64,000 bases of DNA from Arenimonas metalli CF5-1 (GTDB lineage: Bacteria > Pseudomonadota > Gammaproteobacteria > Xanthomonadales > Xanthomonadaceae), in the NCBI RefSeq assembly GCF_000747155.1, contig NZ_AVCK01000055.1:186001-250000 (forward strand), given 5' to 3'. Numbering within the stretch: position 1 is the first letter of the stretch; each line of letters begins with the position of its first letter. Both the position numbers and the translations under genes were made by a program. The notes beneath the pieces are model-generated. The model did no database searches, was not told where the DNA came from, and saw only the letters and a list, made by a program, of their open reading frames with translations. Shown here piece by piece: positions 36,964 through 44,476 of this stretch.

Positions 36964-36993
36964 GGCGGCCTTCCCCGAACCTACTGGCAGGCC

Positions 36994-38085
36994 ATGAGCA
37001 AGAAGACCGTCCTCAACGATACCCACCGGGCGCTGGGCGCCAAGATGGTCGACTTCGGTGGCTGGGACATGCCGATCAACTACGGCTCGCAGATCGAGGA
37101 GCACCACCACGTGCGCCGCGACGCCGGCATGTTCGACGTCTCGCACATGACCATCCTCGACCTGCGCGGCGACAAGGTGCGGCCCTTCCTGCGCCAGCTG
37201 GTGGCCAACTCGGTGGACAAGCTGCAGAAGCCGGGCAAGGCGCTGTACGCCTGCATGCTCGATGCCAACGGCGGCGTCATCGACGACCTGATCGTCTACT
37301 TCATGGCCGAGGACTTCTTCCGCCTGGTGGTCAACGCCGCCACCCGCGACAAGGACCTGGCCTGGATCACGGCGCAGGCCGCGCCCTTCGGCATCACGAT
37401 CCAGGAGCGCCGCGACCTGGCGATCGTCGCGGTGCAGGGTCCGAACGCCCGCGACAAGGTGCTGGGCCTGCTGTCGCCGGAGGCCGCGCAGCGCGCCGGC
37501 AAGCTGGGCAAGTTCGTCGCCTGCGAGGCCGACGGCCTGTTCGTCGCCCGCACCGGCTACACCGGCGAGGACGGTTTCGAAGTGATGGTGCCCGAGGCGC
37601 AGGCGGTCGAATTCTGGAACCGGCTGCTGGCCGCGGGCGTCAAGCCGGCGGGCCTGGGCGCGCGCGACACGCTGCGCCTCGAGGCCGGCATGGCGCTGTA
37701 CGGCCAGGACATGGACGAGTCGGCCACGCCTTACGAAGCCGGCCTGGCCTGGACGGTCGCGCTGGACGAAGGCCGCGCGTTCACCGGCCGCGAAAAGCTC
37801 GAGGCACAGAAGGCCGCCGGCGCCGCCCGCCAGATGATCGGCCTGGTGCTCGACGAGAAGGGCGTGCTGCGCCACGGCCAGCAGGTGTTCACCGCCGCCG
37901 GCGAAGGCGAGATCCTGTCCGGCACCTTCTCCCCGACCCTGGGCAAGGCGATCGCGCTAGCGCGGGTGCCGGCCGGCGAGGTCGGCGCGGTCGAGGTCGA
38001 CATCCGCGGCAAGCGCCTGCCGGTGCGCGTCGTGAAATATCCGTTCGTCCGCGACGGCGCCGCCCAGCCGGGCGTCCTGGCCTGA
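36994..38085 (+). CDS. gcvT: glycine cleavage system T protein (aminomethyltransferase)
   Basis: The 363-residue enzyme transfers the aminomethyl carbon from GcvH to tetrahydrofolate, releasing ammonia. Family marks include [68 protein letters not shown] and [14 protein letters not shown]. Length is normal. gcvH follows after 85 bases; gcvP is not in the window. No glycine riboswitch was seen in the 73-base leader. Confidence 0.97.
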   Translation: MSKKTVLNDTHRALGAKMVDFGGWDMPINYGSQIEEHHHVRRDAGMFDVSHMTILDLRGDKVRPFLRQLVANSVDKLQKPGKALYACMLDANGGVIDDLIVYFMAEDFFRLVVNAATRDKDLAWITAQAAPFGITIQERRDLAIVAVQGPNARDKVLGLLSPEAAQRAGKLGKFVACEADGLFVARTGYTGEDGFEVMVPEAQAVEFWNRLLAAGVKPAGLGARDTLRLEAGMALYGQDMDESATPYEAGLAWTVALDEGRAFTGREKLEAQKAAGAARQMIGLVLDEKGVLRHGQQVFTAAGEGEILSGTFSPTLGKAIALARVPAGEVGAVEVDIRGKRLPVRVVKYPFVRDGAAQPGVLA

Positions 38086-38170
38086 CCCCGCGCGCGCCGG
38101 ATGCCATTGCGCGCGCTCCCCGCTAGACTACTGCCACCCCTGCCGCACACCGACCATCGAGGCCCCTGTC

Positions 38171-38566
38171 ATGAGTGAGATCCCCGGCGACCTGAAGTTC
38201 CTCAAGTCCCACGAATGGGCCCGCGTCGAAGACAGCGGCCGCATCACCGTCGGCATTTCCGACCACGCCCAGGGCCTGCTCGGCGACCTGGTCTACGTCG
38301 AGCTGCCCAACGTCGGCGACAGCCTGGAGCAGGGCGCGGCCGCCGCCGTGGTCGAGTCGGTCAAGGCCGCCAGCGACGTCTACGCCCCGGTCGCGGGCAA
38401 GGTGGTCGAGGTCAACTCGGCGCTGTCGGACAAGCCCGAGACCATCAACGAGGACGCCTACGGCGAAGGCTGGCTGTTCGTGCTCGAGGCCAGCGAGCCG
38501 GAGCAGCTCAACGAGCTGCTCTCGCCCGACGACTACGCCCAGCTGCTCGAGGACGAAGGCCACTGA
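38171..38566 (+). CDS. gcvH: glycine cleavage system H protein
   Basis: The 131-residue lipoyl carrier shuttles the aminomethyl group between GcvP and GcvT. The lipoylated lysine is K65 in [10 protein letters not shown], and [27 protein letters not shown] is the canonical start. It ends in [16 protein letters not shown]. It is cotranscribed with gcvT and followed by a long GC hairpin. Confidence 0.97.
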   Translation: MSEIPGDLKFLKSHEWARVEDSGRITVGISDHAQGLLGDLVYVELPNVGDSLEQGAAAAVVESVKAASDVYAPVAGKVVEVNSALSDKPETINEDAYGEGWLFVLEASEPEQLNELLSPDDYAQLLEDEGH

Positions 38567-38588
38567 CGGCCCGTCCGACCGAAGCATC

Positions 38589-38622
38589 CGACACCGGCCG
38601 CCACGTGCGGCCGGTGTCGTTT
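38589..38622 (+). terminator. probable gcvTH terminator
   Basis: CGACACCGGCCGC (38589-38601) pairs with GCGGCCGGTGTCG (38607-38619) over a 5-base loop, a 13-base perfect stem starting 22 bases after the gcvH stop. The trailing T run is short (TTT). Confidence 0.7.
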
Positions 38623-38957
38623 CCGGGTCTCGGAAAGTGGGTGGCGGTGTCGGCGGCTGCCGCGGAAGTTCGCGCAGTTCGGCCATCCGGGGCATCGAAA
38701 CGTGCCGATCCGGCACCCCGCCGGAAATTATTTTTCGGGCGTGCCGGGCGCGCTTTCCCGACCGCCGGAGTGCATGTCGCGCACCGGCGTCGCGCGTGCG
38801 CCGCGCCACGCATCGCGACGCGCGTGGCTTTTTTCCAGCACTTTTTTTGCATGCCGTTTTTTCGCACGCGTCGCGGGTGGTTCTTCCGAGTCGCGCCGAC
38901 CACGCGTTCGACGCCGGAACATGGCGAGGGGCCCTTGAAATTTTTTCTGCAAAGTTG

Positions 38958-39005
38958 TTGACATCAAGATTTCCCGTGATTAGCTTTCGCCCAGCAGATG
39001 TCAAC
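38958..39005 (+). promoter_or_regulatory. TTGACA promoter box inside a 9-bp inverted repeat
   Basis: A perfect TTGACA (38958-38963) lies within GTTGACATC (38957-38965), which is repeated in inverse as GATGTCAAC (38997-39005). A 17-base spacer leads to TAGCTT, a modest -10. The inverted repeat straddles the predicted transcription start, so it may be an operator. Confidence 0.5.
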
Positions 39006-39175
39006 TGCGGAAAAGAGTGATCAGGATCGAATCGACAACGCGGGCCACAACACCGAACTCCACCCGGACTCCGTCGTCGGTGGATCAGGGCAACCATCCC
39101 TCCGCGAAATCGAAATCGAGCTTCCGCAAGAACCGCCATTCCAACGCCCGGGCCGGTCATGGCCCGGGCGTTTTC
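38993..39175 (+). ncRNA. candidate small RNA upstream of the H1-like gene
   Basis: Between the TTGACA box and a strong terminator at 39143-39175 lie about 180 bases with no supported open frame. The length and promoter-to-terminator layout fit an independent small RNA. It does not match 6S RNA, tmRNA, RNase P or SRP RNA by any motif I can see. An attenuated leader of the downstream H1-like gene is the alternative. Ends are approximate. Confidence 0.4.
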
Positions 39176-39176
39176 A
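39143..39176 (+). terminator. intrinsic terminator before the H1-like gene
   Basis: AACGCCCGGGCC (39143-39154) pairs with GGCCCGGGCGTT (39161-39172) across 6 bases and is followed by TTCATTT. It lies 141 bases before the next start codon. Confidence 0.88.
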
Positions 39177-39316
39177 TTTCCGGCGCTGCCCCGCGCCGGA
39201 CCCGATCCGTCCACGGCGCCTTTGGCGCGGTGGCGGTGCTGCGTCGCGGGAATCCTCCCGCGGCGATGCTTTTGTGACTGGGCAGTCCAAACGCCAACTG
39301 ACGAGGAGTTGACACC

Positions 39317-39751
39317 ATGGCTACGAAGAAAGCTGCGAAGAAACCGGCCAAGAAGGCCGCGAAGAAGTCCGTGAAGAAGACGGTCAAGAAGGCGGTCAAG
39401 GCCGTCAAGAAGACCGTGAAGAAGGCGGCCAAGAAGGTCGCCAAGAAGCCGGCCAAGAAGGCCGCGAAGAAGGTCGCCAAGAAGCCGGCCAAGAAGAAGG
39501 TTGCCAAGAAGGCTGCCAAGAAGGTCGCCAAGAAGCCGGCCAAGAAGGCCGCGAAGAAGGCTACCCGCAAGCCGGCCGCCAAGAAGGCTGCCAAGAAGTC
39601 GGTCAAGAAGACCGCCAAGAAGGCTGCCAAGAAGCCGGCCGCCAAGAAGGCTGCCAAGAAGCCTGCTGCGAAGAAGAAGGCGGCGCGCAAGCCCGCTGCC
39701 AAGAAGCCGGCGATGGCGATGCCTGCCGCCCCGGTGGCTCCGTCGCTCTAA
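39317..39751 (+). CDS. histone H1-like Lys/Ala-rich DNA-binding protein
   Basis: The 144-residue protein is almost wholly Lys, Ala, Pro, Val and Thr in repeats of the kind KKAAKKPAKK and KKPAAKKAAK, ending in an uncharged AMAMPAAPVAPSL tail. Such AlgP/HctB-like proteins resemble the C-terminal tail of eukaryotic H1 and bind DNA without a folded domain. A GAGGAG box lies ahead of the ATG. The repeat-rich DNA makes length variation by slippage likely between strains. A good terminator follows at 39833. Confidence 0.92.
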   Translation: MATKKAAKKPAKKAAKKSVKKTVKKAVKAVKKTVKKAAKKVAKKPAKKAAKKVAKKPAKKKVAKKAAKKVAKKPAKKAAKKATRKPAAKKAAKKSVKKTAKKAAKKPAAKKAAKKPAAKKKAARKPAAKKPAMAMPAAPVAPSL

Positions 39752-39832
39752 GACGGATCGCAAGCGCGGTATCTGGGCTCTCTCCCCGTATTGCCCAGGC
39801 GGGGAGGGAGACTTTCCAGAAGCACCAAAGAG

Positions 39833-39862
39833 AACGCCGGCCCTGGGCCGGCGTTTTGTTTT
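39833..39862 (+). terminator. intrinsic terminator of the H1-like gene
   Basis: AACGCCGGCC (39833-39842) pairs with GGCCGGCGTT (39846-39855) over a 3-base loop, followed by TTGTTTTTG. It lies 82 bases past the stop codon. Confidence 0.92.
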
Positions 39863-39898
39863 TGTCTTGGCGCCGGTACGTACCGGCTAGGTAGCGTG

Positions 39899-40557
39899 AC
39901 GGAAGGCCCGCGGCCGCGCGCTTCGACGCTTGCGCGTCCGCGATCCGGACCAAGGCGCGGCATTTTTCTTGCTGATCTGGTGGGTTGAACGGGCCGAGGT
40001 GCTGGCTGGCAGCGCGTCAGCGCCTGCGTGTCCCTTCGGACACTTGGTGCGGGGTCGGGGCCAGCATGGAAGGTGGCCAGCGCGGGAGTCCTGTCCGCCC
40101 GGCGGCGGGTGTGGGGGCGTGGCGCTTGTGGTGGGCCGTGCTTTTCCGGGCGCTCCGTGGCGACGGGGCGGGCACTGGGGGGGGAGGGCTGGGGAAAGCT
40201 CGAACGCCCGAGGGCCGAAGCTGCAGAGCGCTGGAATGCTCGGGTGCCGGGGCGCAGTCGCCGCAGCTGGGGCGACGGCCCCGCAATTGTTTCCGGGGCG
40301 CCCATCGGAAAAGCATGAGCCCACGCTCCACGCCTCGCAGCTGCCCCCGCCGCCGGGCGGACAGGACTCCCGCGCTGGCCACCTTCCACGTTGGCCTGGA
40401 CGCCCCACCTCGCGTCCGAAGGGACGCGCACGATAGGCCGGCAGCAGCCGCATGCCTTGCGCTGGTTAGCCAATCCAGATCAGCGAGAAGAATGCCGGGC
40501 CTTGGTCGTGGATCCCGCACGCGCAAGCATCGGAGCGGGGCGCTACGGGCCCTTCGT
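39899..40557. repeat. large imperfect inverted duplication (about 660 bases)
   Basis: The left and right halves are diverged copies in opposite orientation. A 43-base core is identical: 40067-40109 matches the complement of 40346-40388. Outside it, matching blocks keep their order: GCTTGCGCGT, GATCC, GACCAAGGC, CGGCATT, CTGATCTGG, GTCCCTTCGGAC and, towards the centre, GCTTTTCC. The centre lies near 40222. No transposase or supported gene is present; the open frames through it are products of high GC. It is downstream of the H1-like terminator. Confidence 0.88.
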
Positions 40558-40590
40558 CCACCCAACCAGATGATATGCACCGGGGGCGCC

Positions 40591-40658
40591 GCGGAATCGC
40601 AGGTCGCTTCCTGCGAAATAAAAGGCTTCACTGAGCAGGAAGCGACCTGCGATTCTGC
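40591..40658. repeat. palindromic element GAATCGCAGGTCGCTTCCTGC
   Basis: A 24-base arm containing AATCGCAGGTCGCTTCCTGC (40591-40614) faces its near-perfect complement at 40635-40658 across 20 AT-richer bases. One mismatch lies near the outer end. It sits 25 bases past the serine hydrolase stop and could end that transcript. Confidence 0.92.
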
Positions 40659-40683
40659 GGTGGCCCCGGCGCCAGCTCCAGCC

Positions 40684-41901
40684 TCAGCGCCGGCGGCGCG
40701 GCCTCACCGGTTCGGGGGCCAGCCAGTCGCGCGCGGGCAGGCCCAGCGCGCGGTCGAGCGCGGTCGGCAGCAGCGCGGCCGGCATCGAGGATTCGGAGTT
40801 CCAGAGGATGACCACGCCGATGTCCTTGTCGGGCAGGAACGCGGCCATCGCCCGGTAACCCTGCACCGCGCCCGCGTGGTAGACCAGCGTGTGGCCCGCG
40901 TAGTCGTAGATGCGCCAGCCCAACCCGTAGTACGCGCTGCGGAGGCGCTCCCGCCGCCAGCTGTTGCCGCGGATCTCGCCCGGCGTCTCGACCTGCGGCG
41001 TCTGGATCTCGTTGAGCAGCTCCGGCGGCAGCACGTCCGGGCGGTGTCCCATCTGCGCGATCAGCCACTGCGACATGTCGCGGATGCTGGCGTTGACGCC
41101 GGCCGCGGGCGGGATGCGGTAGTAGGTTTCCTTCGGGCGCACCGGCAGCCACTTGCCGCCGCTGCGCACGTGCGGGCGCGCCCAGCTCGGGCTGGCCTCC
41201 AGGCCGTCGCGGCCGAAGGTGGCGCCGTACATGCCCAGCGGGTGGAACAGCCGCTTCTCGACCTGGTGGTGGTAGAAGTCGCCGGTGACCGCGAACACCA
41301 GGTCGCCGACCAGGCTGAAGGCGATGTTCTGGTAGGCGTAGCAGTCGCCCGGCGCGCAGGTGAGCGGCGCGTCGGAAAGTTTTTCTGCCAGCAGCGGGTA
41401 AGGCTGGTCGGCCTCGAGGTCGCGGTCGAAGGCGTTGTAGCCCAGGCCGACGCGGTGGCTGAGCACCTCGCGCACCGTCAGCCGCTGCGCGCCCTGCAGG
41501 TCGCGCAGCGTGAAGTTAGGCAGCTGGTTGGCGATCGGGGCGTCCCAGCTCATCGCACCCTCGCTGACCAGCATCGCGCTCAGCGTGCCGGCGAAGGCCT
41601 TGGACAGGGAGGCGACGCGGAACACGGTGTCGGTGCCGACCGGCTGCGGGTTGCGGCTGTCGACCACGCCGTAGCCGCGCAGCGACACCACCTTGCCGTC
41701 CTGCACGATGGCCATCGCCATGCCCGGGATGCGCGACTGGGTGACGACGCCCTCGGCCAGCACCTCGAGCTCGCGCGCCTGCGCGGTGAAGTCGGGCGCC
41801 TTGGCCGCATCGGCGGCGACGGCCGTGCCCGCGACCGCGAGCCAGAGGGCCGCGAGGGCGGCGGGCAGGCGGAGCGGCGCGTTGGCTTTCTTGCGTGGCA
41901 T
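40684..41901 (-). CDS. beta-lactamase-fold serine hydrolase (class C / PBP-like)
   Basis: The protein has 405 residues from ATG 41901; a second in-frame ATG at 41931 is possible. A signal peptide ends near AGTAVAADA. The domain has FRVASLSKAFAG with the SxxK nucleophile, YAYQNIAFSL in the YxN position and YHAGAVQGYRAM (HAG) as the third motif. It is a periplasmic or secreted hydrolase, perhaps a D-aminopeptidase, esterase or beta-lactamase. It lacks the tandem repeats of the protein at 19508. It lies divergent from lemA. Confidence 0.88.
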   Translation of the reverse strand: MPRKKANAPLRLPAALAALWLAVAGTAVAADAAKAPDFTAQARELEVLAEGVVTQSRIPGMAMAIVQDGKVVSLRGYGVVDSRNPQPVGTDTVFRVASLSKAFAGTLSAMLVSEGAMSWDAPIANQLPNFTLRDLQGAQRLTVREVLSHRVGLGYNAFDRDLEADQPYPLLAEKLSDAPLTCAPGDCYAYQNIAFSLVGDLVFAVTGDFYHHQVEKRLFHPLGMYGATFGRDGLEASPSWARPHVRSGGKWLPVRPKETYYRIPPAAGVNASIRDMSQWLIAQMGHRPDVLPPELLNEIQTPQVETPGEIRGNSWRRERLRSAYYGLGWRIYDYAGHTLVYHAGAVQGYRAMAAFLPDKDIGVVILWNSESSMPAALLPTALDRALGLPARDWLAPEPVRPRRRR

Positions 41902-41978
41902 GTCCGACGTATGCTTGGGGAACGGCCCCATTCTAGCGCGCGTTCCGCTCCGGGGTACTGAACAGGGGAGAGGCCAAT

Positions 41979-42566
41979 ATGATCGCTTTGCTCGTGCTGG
42001 TGCTGGTCGTCGGCGTCGCCGCGGCCTGGGGAGTCGGCATCTACAACGGGCTGGTCACCGCCCGCAACGCGTTCAAGAACGCCTTCGCCCAGATCGACGT
42101 GCAACTGACCCGCCGCTACGACCTGATCCCCAACCTGGTGGAAGTCGCCAAGGGCTACCTCAAGCACGAGCGCGAAACGCTCGAGGCCGTCATCCAGGCA
42201 CGCGCCGCCGCGGTCAGCGGACTGGCCGCCGCCAAGGCCAACCCGGGCGACCCGAACGCGATGGCCTCGCTCGGCGGTGCCGAGACCGGCCTGGCCGGTG
42301 CGCTGTCGCGGCTGATGGTGGTGGCCGAGGCCTACCCGGACCTCAAGGCCAACCAGAACATGATGCAGCTCACCGAAGAGCTCACCTCCACCGAGAACCG
42401 GGTCGCGTTCGCGCGCCAGGCCTACAACGACTCGGTGATGGCCTACAACAACAAGCGCGAGGTGTTCCCCTCGAACCTGATCGCCGGCCTGTTCAACTTC
42501 GTCGCCGCCGCCCTGCTCGAGATCACCGAGCCGGCCAAGCGCGAGGCCCCGAAAGTCTCGTTCTGA
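41979..42566 (+). CDS. lemA: LemA-family protein
   Basis: The 195-residue protein has an N-terminal membrane segment (about 1-20) and a coiled helical domain with the family marks YNGLVTARNAFKNAFAQIDVQL, RRYDLIPNLVEVAKGYLKHE and ENRVAFARQAYNDSVMAYN. It ends in KVSF. LemA proteins are membrane-anchored with an external helical bundle; their role is poorly known, but they are commonly encoded beside membrane proteases, as here: an M48 protease gene starts 8 bases downstream. Confidence 0.95.
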   Translation: MIALLVLVLVVGVAAAWGVGIYNGLVTARNAFKNAFAQIDVQLTRRYDLIPNLVEVAKGYLKHERETLEAVIQARAAAVSGLAAAKANPGDPNAMASLGGAETGLAGALSRLMVVAEAYPDLKANQNMMQLTEELTSTENRVAFARQAYNDSVMAYNNKREVFPSNLIAGLFNFVAAALLEITEPAKREAPKVSF

Positions 42567-42574
42567 GCTGACGC

Positions 42575-44476
42575 ATGAACTTCTTCGAGCGCCAGGAACA
42601 GGCCCGGCGCCAGTCGGGCCGCCTGGTCATCCTGTTCGGCCTGGCGGTGCTGGCGATCGTGGCCGCGGTGAACCTGGTTTTCTTCATCGCCGTCGGCGGC
42701 CTCCCCGAGGAAGGTTCGCCGGGAAACCTGCTGGGCGGGATGCTGGTGGTCAGCGTCGTGACGGTCGCCATCATCGGCCTGGCCTCGATGCACCGGATTT
42801 CCAGCCTGGCCGGCGGCGGCGCCGCGGTGGCGCTGCAGATGGGCGGCACGCCGGTACCCGAGGACACCACCGACCTGCACTACCGGCGCCTGCGCAACGT
42901 GGTCGAGGAGATCGCGATCGCCTCGGGCGTGCCGGTGCCGCAGCTCTACGTGCTCGAGCAGGAGGCCGGCATCAACGCCTTCGCCGCCGGCTACGCGCCG
43001 GGCGACGCCGCGGTGGCGGTCACCCGCGGCGCGCTGGACAAGCTCAACCGGGATGAACTCCAGGGCGTGATCGCGCACGAGTTCAGCCACGTGCTCAACG
43101 GCGACATGCGCCTGAACATCCGGCTGATGGGCCTGCTGTTCGGCATCCTGGTGCTCGCCGTCATCGGCCGGAAGGTGCTGCTGCACGCGCGCGGCGGTTC
43201 GCGCGACGGCGTGCCCATCATCCTGCTGGCGCTGGCGGTGATGCTGGTCGGCTACGCCGGCCTGTTCTTCGGCCGGCTCATCAAGGCCGGCGTGAGCCGG
43301 CAGCGCGAATTCCTGGCCGATGCCTCGGCGGTGCAGTTCACGCGCCAGACCAAGGGGCTGGCGGGAGCGCTGAAGAAGATTGGCGGCCTGCACGAGGGCT
43401 CGAGGCTGGCCAGCGGCGATACCGAGGAAGTGGCGCACATGCTGTTTGGCGATGGCATCGGCTATTCCTCGCTGTTCGCCACCCATCCGCCGCTCATGGA
43501 GCGCATCCAGGCGCTGGAGCCGTCGTTCCGGCCCGAGGCGCTGGTCGAGCAGTCCGCGCGCTGGCAGATGCATCCGCCCTCGGGGCTGGACGAAGACGCC
43601 GCGCTGGGGCTCGGCGCAAGGACGCCGCCGCCGCTGCCGGGCGACCGCGCCGAGCTGCAGGTGACGCCGCCGGCGGTGGTGGCACAGGTGGGCGCGCCGA
43701 AAGCCAACGACTACGAGCGGGCGGGCGCGCTGGTCAACGCCCTTCCGGAAACCCTGCGCCGGGCCGCGCACGAGCGCGACGAGGTGCCCGCGCTGCTGTT
43801 CGGACTGCTGATGGCGCCTGCGGGCAAAGTGCGCGAGCGCCAGCAGTTCGAACTCAGCAGCCGCCTCGACGAGCGCGTGGTGCGCCAGGCCCTGGACTAC
43901 GCCGACCGCCTGGCCGACCTGCCGCGCATCCTGTGCCTGCCGCTGGCGGCGATGGCGATGCCGTCGCTGCGGCGCCGCCCGCGCGCCGAGCTCGAGCAGT
44001 TCATGGATGCCTGCTACGTGCTGACCCACGCCGACGGCCAGGTCAGCCTGTTCGAATACAGCCTGGGCCGCCTGATGCACGGCCACGTGAAGCACGTGCT
44101 CGATCCTGCCGGCACTTCGCGGCCGTCGACGCACCGGCTGGCCGACAACAGCGCGGCCGCGATCGAAGTGATGGCCGTGCTGGCACAGGCCGGGCACGAC
44201 GACACGGCGGCGGCGATGCGCGCCTACCTCGCCGGGCTGGCCCGCGTGTTCCCGCGCCTGAACGCGCCGTACCGCCCGCCCGCCGATCCGCTGCGCGCGC
44301 TCGACGACGCCCTGCCCAAGCTCGACGCGGTCGAGCCGATGGGCAAGGAGCTGCTGCTGGAAGGCCTGGTCGCGGCGGTCAGCCACGACGGCCGCATCTG
44401 CGTGGCCGAGGCCGAGTTGCTGCGGGCGATCTGCGCGACGCTGCGCTGCCCGCTGCCGCCGATGCTCGAGGTCTGA
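42575..44476 (+). CDS. M48-family membrane metalloprotease
   Basis: The 633-residue protein has two N-terminal membrane helices (about 17-40 and 52-72), the zinc site VIAHEFSHVLNGD (H168, E169, H172), two more helices (about 183-235), and the second zinc segment REFLADASAVQF. The last 250 residues (about 375-633) form a long extra domain not found in HtpX; it resembles the extension of other LemA-linked M48 proteases. It probably degrades or processes membrane proteins together with LemA. It abuts the convergent GMC gene without spacing. Confidence 0.92.
   Translation: MNFFERQEQARRQSGRLVILFGLAVLAIVAAVNLVFFIAVGGLPEEGSPGNLLGGMLVVSVVTVAIIGLASMHRISSLAGGGAAVALQMGGTPVPEDTTDLHYRRLRNVVEEIAIASGVPVPQLYVLEQEAGINAFAAGYAPGDAAVAVTRGALDKLNRDELQGVIAHEFSHVLNGDMRLNIRLMGLLFGILVLAVIGRKVLLHARGGSRDGVPIILLALAVMLVGYAGLFFGRLIKAGVSRQREFLADASAVQFTRQTKGLAGALKKIGGLHEGSRLASGDTEEVAHMLFGDGIGYSSLFATHPPLMERIQALEPSFRPEALVEQSARWQMHPPSGLDEDAALGLGARTPPPLPGDRAELQVTPPAVVAQVGAPKANDYERAGALVNALPETLRRAAHERDEVPALLFGLLMAPAGKVRERQQFELSSRLDERVVRQALDYADRLADLPRILCLPLAAMAMPSLRRRPRAELEQFMDACYVLTHADGQVSLFEYSLGRLMHGHVKHVLDPAGTSRPSTHRLADNSAAAIEVMAVLAQAGHDDTAAAMRAYLAGLARVFPRLNAPYRPPADPLRALDDALPKLDAVEPMGKELLLEGLVAAVSHDGRICVAEAELLRAICATLRCPLPPMLEV

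Larger units (their letters stand above)
38623..39316. other. gene-free interval between gcvH and the H1-like gene
   Basis: No convincing protein gene was found in these 694 bases. Open frames exist on both strands but are the random Arg-rich kind expected at this GC. The first half has unusual T-rich runs (CTTTTTTCC, ACTTTTTTTGC, CGTTTTTTCG) set in GC-rich sequence. The second half holds a TTGACA box, an inverted repeat and a terminator consistent with a small RNA. The final 140 bases must carry the H1-like gene's promoter. Confidence 0.6.

Noticed and set aside
36921-36993. Glycine riboswitch ahead of gcvT
   Set aside because: The leader is too short for an aptamer and is mostly a GGGGTCAG palindrome and promoter.
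38508-38967. Arg/Lys-rich reverse open frames upstream of the H1-like gene
   Set aside because: One overlaps gcvH and its terminator, and they cover T-rich runs. Composition is typical of random high-GC frames, and no start signal is seen.
38993-39175. 6S RNA gene
   Set aside because: The length is suitable, but the central-bubble and closing-stem pattern of 6S RNA could not be matched and the gene context is not typical.
39748-40473. Open frames on both strands through the large inverted duplication
   Set aside because: They have no conserved domain and no convincing ribosome binding site, several frames are open at once because of GC content, and substitutions between the two copies fall in all codon positions.
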